56,514 nt of DNA from Micromonospora_J zhanjiangensis (GTDB lineage: Bacteria; Actinomycetota; Actinomycetes; Mycobacteriales; Micromonosporaceae), in assembly GCF_042650605.1 (NCBI RefSeq), contig NZ_JBHSBN010000034.1, forward strand, positions 1-56,514, given 5' to 3'. The position numbers and the translations under genes are program-made. Position 1 is the stretch's first letter. Every line of letters starts with the position of its first letter. Positions 54,647 through 56,514 of the stretch are shown in pieces. Below the pieces are notes generated by a model. That model did no database searches and had not been told where the DNA came from. It saw only the letters and a list, made by a program, of their open reading frames with translations.

Positions 54647-56205
54647 CCGTCCGTGCCGCCGACGCGCGGGCGGCCGGCTCCGCCGACGGCGGCCGCGACG
54701 TCCCGGCGGCACGCGCGCGCCGGTGGATCCACCAGCGGCGGCTGGCCGCCGGCGGGCGGCGCGTCTCCTGGAGTTCGCTGTACGTCACGGCGCTGACCGT
54801 GACCGTCACGGTGGGCATCTTCGGGCAGCGGCTGCTCGGGGTGACCTGGCCCGCGCGCCCGGTCCCGCTGACCGGACCGGAGGGCGCGGCGGGACTGGCC
54901 CGGCTGGCGTTGATCGGCCTGGCGGCCTATCTGCTGCTGCGCCGGACCGGGCCGCTGGCGATCAGCCGGGCGCATCTGACCTGGTTGTTCCTGGCCCCGG
55001 TCTCCCGGCGCGGGCTGCTGCTGCCCGGCCTGCTCGGCGTGGTCGCGGTCGGGGCGACGGTGGGTGGGGTACTGGCGGTGGCGGCGGTGGGTCGTTCGGC
55101 CGACCGGCCGATCGGGGCCGACACGTGGTGGGCGGCGGTGCCGTTCGGCGTCTGCTGCGGCGCGCTCGCCGGCCTGGTCGCGGTCGCCGGCCAGCGCCGG
55201 GCCCTGGTCGGCCGGATCGCCGACCTGGTGGCGGCCGGGTGCGCCGTGCCGCTGGTCGCGACGGCGGTCGGTGCCTGGCACCCCGGGCCGCTGCTCGTGG
55301 CGCTGACCGGTCGGTTGCCGATACTTGCGGTGGTGACGCTGGTGGCTGCCGTCGGGCTGCTCGCCGGCTCGGTACGGATGGTGGCCGGGTTCCCGAGCCA
55401 CCGGGTGCACGACGCGTCGGCACTGCGCGGCTCGCTGCTGGACGCGGCGGTGTCGGCGGAGCCGACCTTCCTGGTCGACCTGGCCGCCGACCGGTCCTGG
55501 CGACACCGGGTGCTGCGGTCGGCGCCGATCCGGCGGGTGGCCGGGTTGCCGGTGTCGTTCGGGCCCGACCTGCTGGTGCTGCGCCGCCGACCGGCCCGGC
55601 TGGGCTGGCTGGCGGTCGCGGCGCTGGCGCCCGCGGTCCTGGCCGCCGGGCCGAGGTGGCTGCTGGTGACCGGGCTGCTGGCCGGCGCGCTGTTCGCGGC
55701 GGAGACCACCCTGGACGCGGCCGGGCGGGACAGCGGGAACCCGGCGTTGCTGCGGCTGCTCGGGTTGACCGGCCGGCAGGCGTTGGCCGGCCGGCTGGTG
55801 GTCCCGGTGCTGCTGGCCGCGGCCTGGACGGCCGGGGCGCTGGCCGTGCCGGCGCTGCTGGGCCAGTTGCCGTCGGGTCCGTGGTGGGCGCTGGGGCTCG
55901 CGCTGGGACCGACCGCCGCGGTCGCGGCCCTCCGCCGGTCCCGGACCGGGTACGTCCGGCACGACCTGATGCCGATCGAGACGCCGATGGGCAGTCTCGC
56001 CACCGGGCCGCTGCTCTGGTTGCTGGCCGGCGTCGACCTGCTGGTGCTGCTCAGCGTGCCGACGCTGCTGGTGCTGTTCGGCGGCTCGACGCCGAGTTGG
56101 GCGACGGTGCTCACCCAGGCGGTGCTGGCCACCGCCGGCCTGGTCACCTACCTGGTGACCAGCACCGACCGGCTGGACAGCCGGCTGTCAACTACCCGCC
56201 CATGA
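54643..56205 (+). CDS. DUF6297-type ABC transporter membrane protein
   Basis: The product has 520 residues with about ten to twelve hydrophobic helices (for example LTVTVTVGIFG, LALIGLAAYLLL, LLLPGLLGVVAVGATVGGVLAV, LLWLLAGVDLLVLLSVPTLLVLFG). It matches the DUF6297 group that pairs with small ABC ATPases in actinomycetes. GTG 54643 overlaps the ATPase stop. The last few codons and the stop (56203-56205) fall inside the terminal hairpin of the adjoining insertion element, so the natural C-terminus may have been altered. Confidence 0.8.
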   Translation: MTVRAADARAAGSADGGRDVPAARARRWIHQRRLAAGGRRVSWSSLYVTALTVTVTVGIFGQRLLGVTWPARPVPLTGPEGAAGLARLALIGLAAYLLLRRTGPLAISRAHLTWLFLAPVSRRGLLLPGLLGVVAVGATVGGVLAVAAVGRSADRPIGADTWWAAVPFGVCCGALAGLVAVAGQRRALVGRIADLVAAGCAVPLVATAVGAWHPGPLLVALTGRLPILAVVTLVAAVGLLAGSVRMVAGFPSHRVHDASALRGSLLDAAVSAEPTFLVDLAADRSWRHRVLRSAPIRRVAGLPVSFGPDLLVLRRRPARLGWLAVAALAPAVLAAGPRWLLVTGLLAGALFAAETTLDAAGRDSGNPALLRLLGLTGRQALAGRLVVPVLLAAAWTAGALAVPALLGQLPSGPWWALGLALGPTAAVAALRRSRTGYVRHDLMPIETPMGSLATGPLLWLLAGVDLLVLLSVPTLLVLFGGSTPSWATVLTQAVLATAGLVTYLVTSTDRLDSRLSTTRP

Positions 56206-56330
56206 AGTGGGTGGGCTTGTGGGTCTCTTCCCCCGCTGGCTGCGGGGTTAGGCCACGTGTGGTCGGTTGACTGCGCCCCAGCTCTCGATACCGCGTTGGG
56301 CGATGTTGAGGGCTGCGTTGTGGTCGGCGT
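56190..56330 (-). ncRNA. candidate omega-RNA (right end of IS605-family element)
   Basis: Downstream of and overlapping the tnpB 3' end lie two hairpins, 56231-56247 (perfect 6-bp stem) and 56194-56216 (8-bp stem with one mismatch). This is the usual place of the TnpB guide RNA (omega-RNA/reRNA) scaffold. The adjoining chromosome, read from about 56190 toward lower coordinates on the minus strand (TTGACAGCCGGCTGTCC...), would be the guide. The exact boundary is not certain. Confidence 0.45.
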
Positions 56331-56514
56331 GGGCAACGACCCCGCACGACCGGCAGGTGAAGGTTTCCTGGTCGGGGCGGTTGCGCCTGTCGCGGTGTCC
56401 GCACCGGTTGCAGGTTTGGGAGGTGTACCGGGGATCCACCTGGACCAGTGGTATGCCGGCTCGGCGGGCTTTGTAGGTCAGGAAGGTGCCGAGTTGGTGG
56501 AACGACCATGAGTG
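56248..56514 (-). mobile_element. tnpB: IS605-family TnpB nuclease, C-terminal part
   Basis: The frame is open from the right edge and ends at TAA 56248-56250. The 88 visible residues hold the TnpB C-terminus: LTYKARRAGIPLVQVDPRYTSQTC, a zinc finger with four Cys (TCNRCG and CRSCG), and the last RuvC acidic residue in HADHNAALNI. TnpB is an RNA-guided DNA nuclease that helps retain IS200/IS605 transposons. The start, the rest of the RuvC domain and any tnpA gene are outside the window. Confidence 0.92.

Overview
The window is high-GC actinobacterial DNA, most likely from a Micromonosporaceae-type filamentous actinomycete. Evidence: strong G/C bias in third codon positions, many GTG starts with four-base GTGA/ATGA overlaps, a mycothiol-dependent dehydrogenase (mycothiol is actinobacterial), two helix-turn-helix/DUF397 pairs, SARP and PadR regulators, an actinobacterial LexA box and a HspR (HAIR) operator. 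No rRNA, tRNA or CRISPR array was found.

Left part (1-15.4 kb): a LysE exporter remnant at the edge; secreted proteins (a ricin-type lectin, a CBM2-Cip1-like polysaccharide-acting protein, a large ExeM/NucH-type nuclease); an asparaginase; a short Rho paralogue; the first HTH/DUF397 pair beside long inverted repeats; a maltokinase-cap-like protein; a VOC/AraC pair; and a GAF/PP2C phosphatase.

Middle part (15.4-34.8 kb): an apparent rearrangement scar made of two broken genes; Lon protease with a HAIR operator; a membrane-anchored AA10 copper oxygenase; a mycothiol-dependent formaldehyde dehydrogenase coupled to a metallo-beta-lactamase-fold hydrolase; an Eis-like acetyltransferase; a CPBP protease-histidine kinase-response regulator operon; a PadR-ABC transporter operon whose ATPase carries a HAAS-like N-terminus; a second HTH/DUF397 pair, again near long inverted repeats; a dehalogenase-type hydrolase divergent from a SARP regulator; a PP2C phosphatase and a short LuxR-type P-loop regulator.

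The most intriguing block is 34.9-44.3 kb. It holds homologues of the uncharacterised Streptomyces coelicolor set SCO2524-SCO2523-SCO2522 and, separately, SCO2521. Between them, on the opposite strand, lies a 1468-residue DUF4062-NACHT-HEAT protein of NLR-like architecture. The SCO2523 homologue is a MinD/ParA-like NTPase with Arg in place of the P-loop Lys. A 31-bp tandem duplication sits exactly at the boundary next to the NACHT gene. This is the best candidate here for an undescribed system; its function is unknown.

Right part (44.3-56.5 kb): two small genes under a perfect LexA box; MscL; a FadR-type regulator divergent from an MFS exporter; a stressosome-type module (STAS antagonist, RsbR, RsbS, RsbT, an RsbT-RsbX-like fusion, a hybrid histidine kinase and a receiver-PP2C phosphatase); an ABC ATPase/permease pair; and, at the edge, the 3' end of an IS605-family TnpB with a candidate omega-RNA right end abutting the permease gene.
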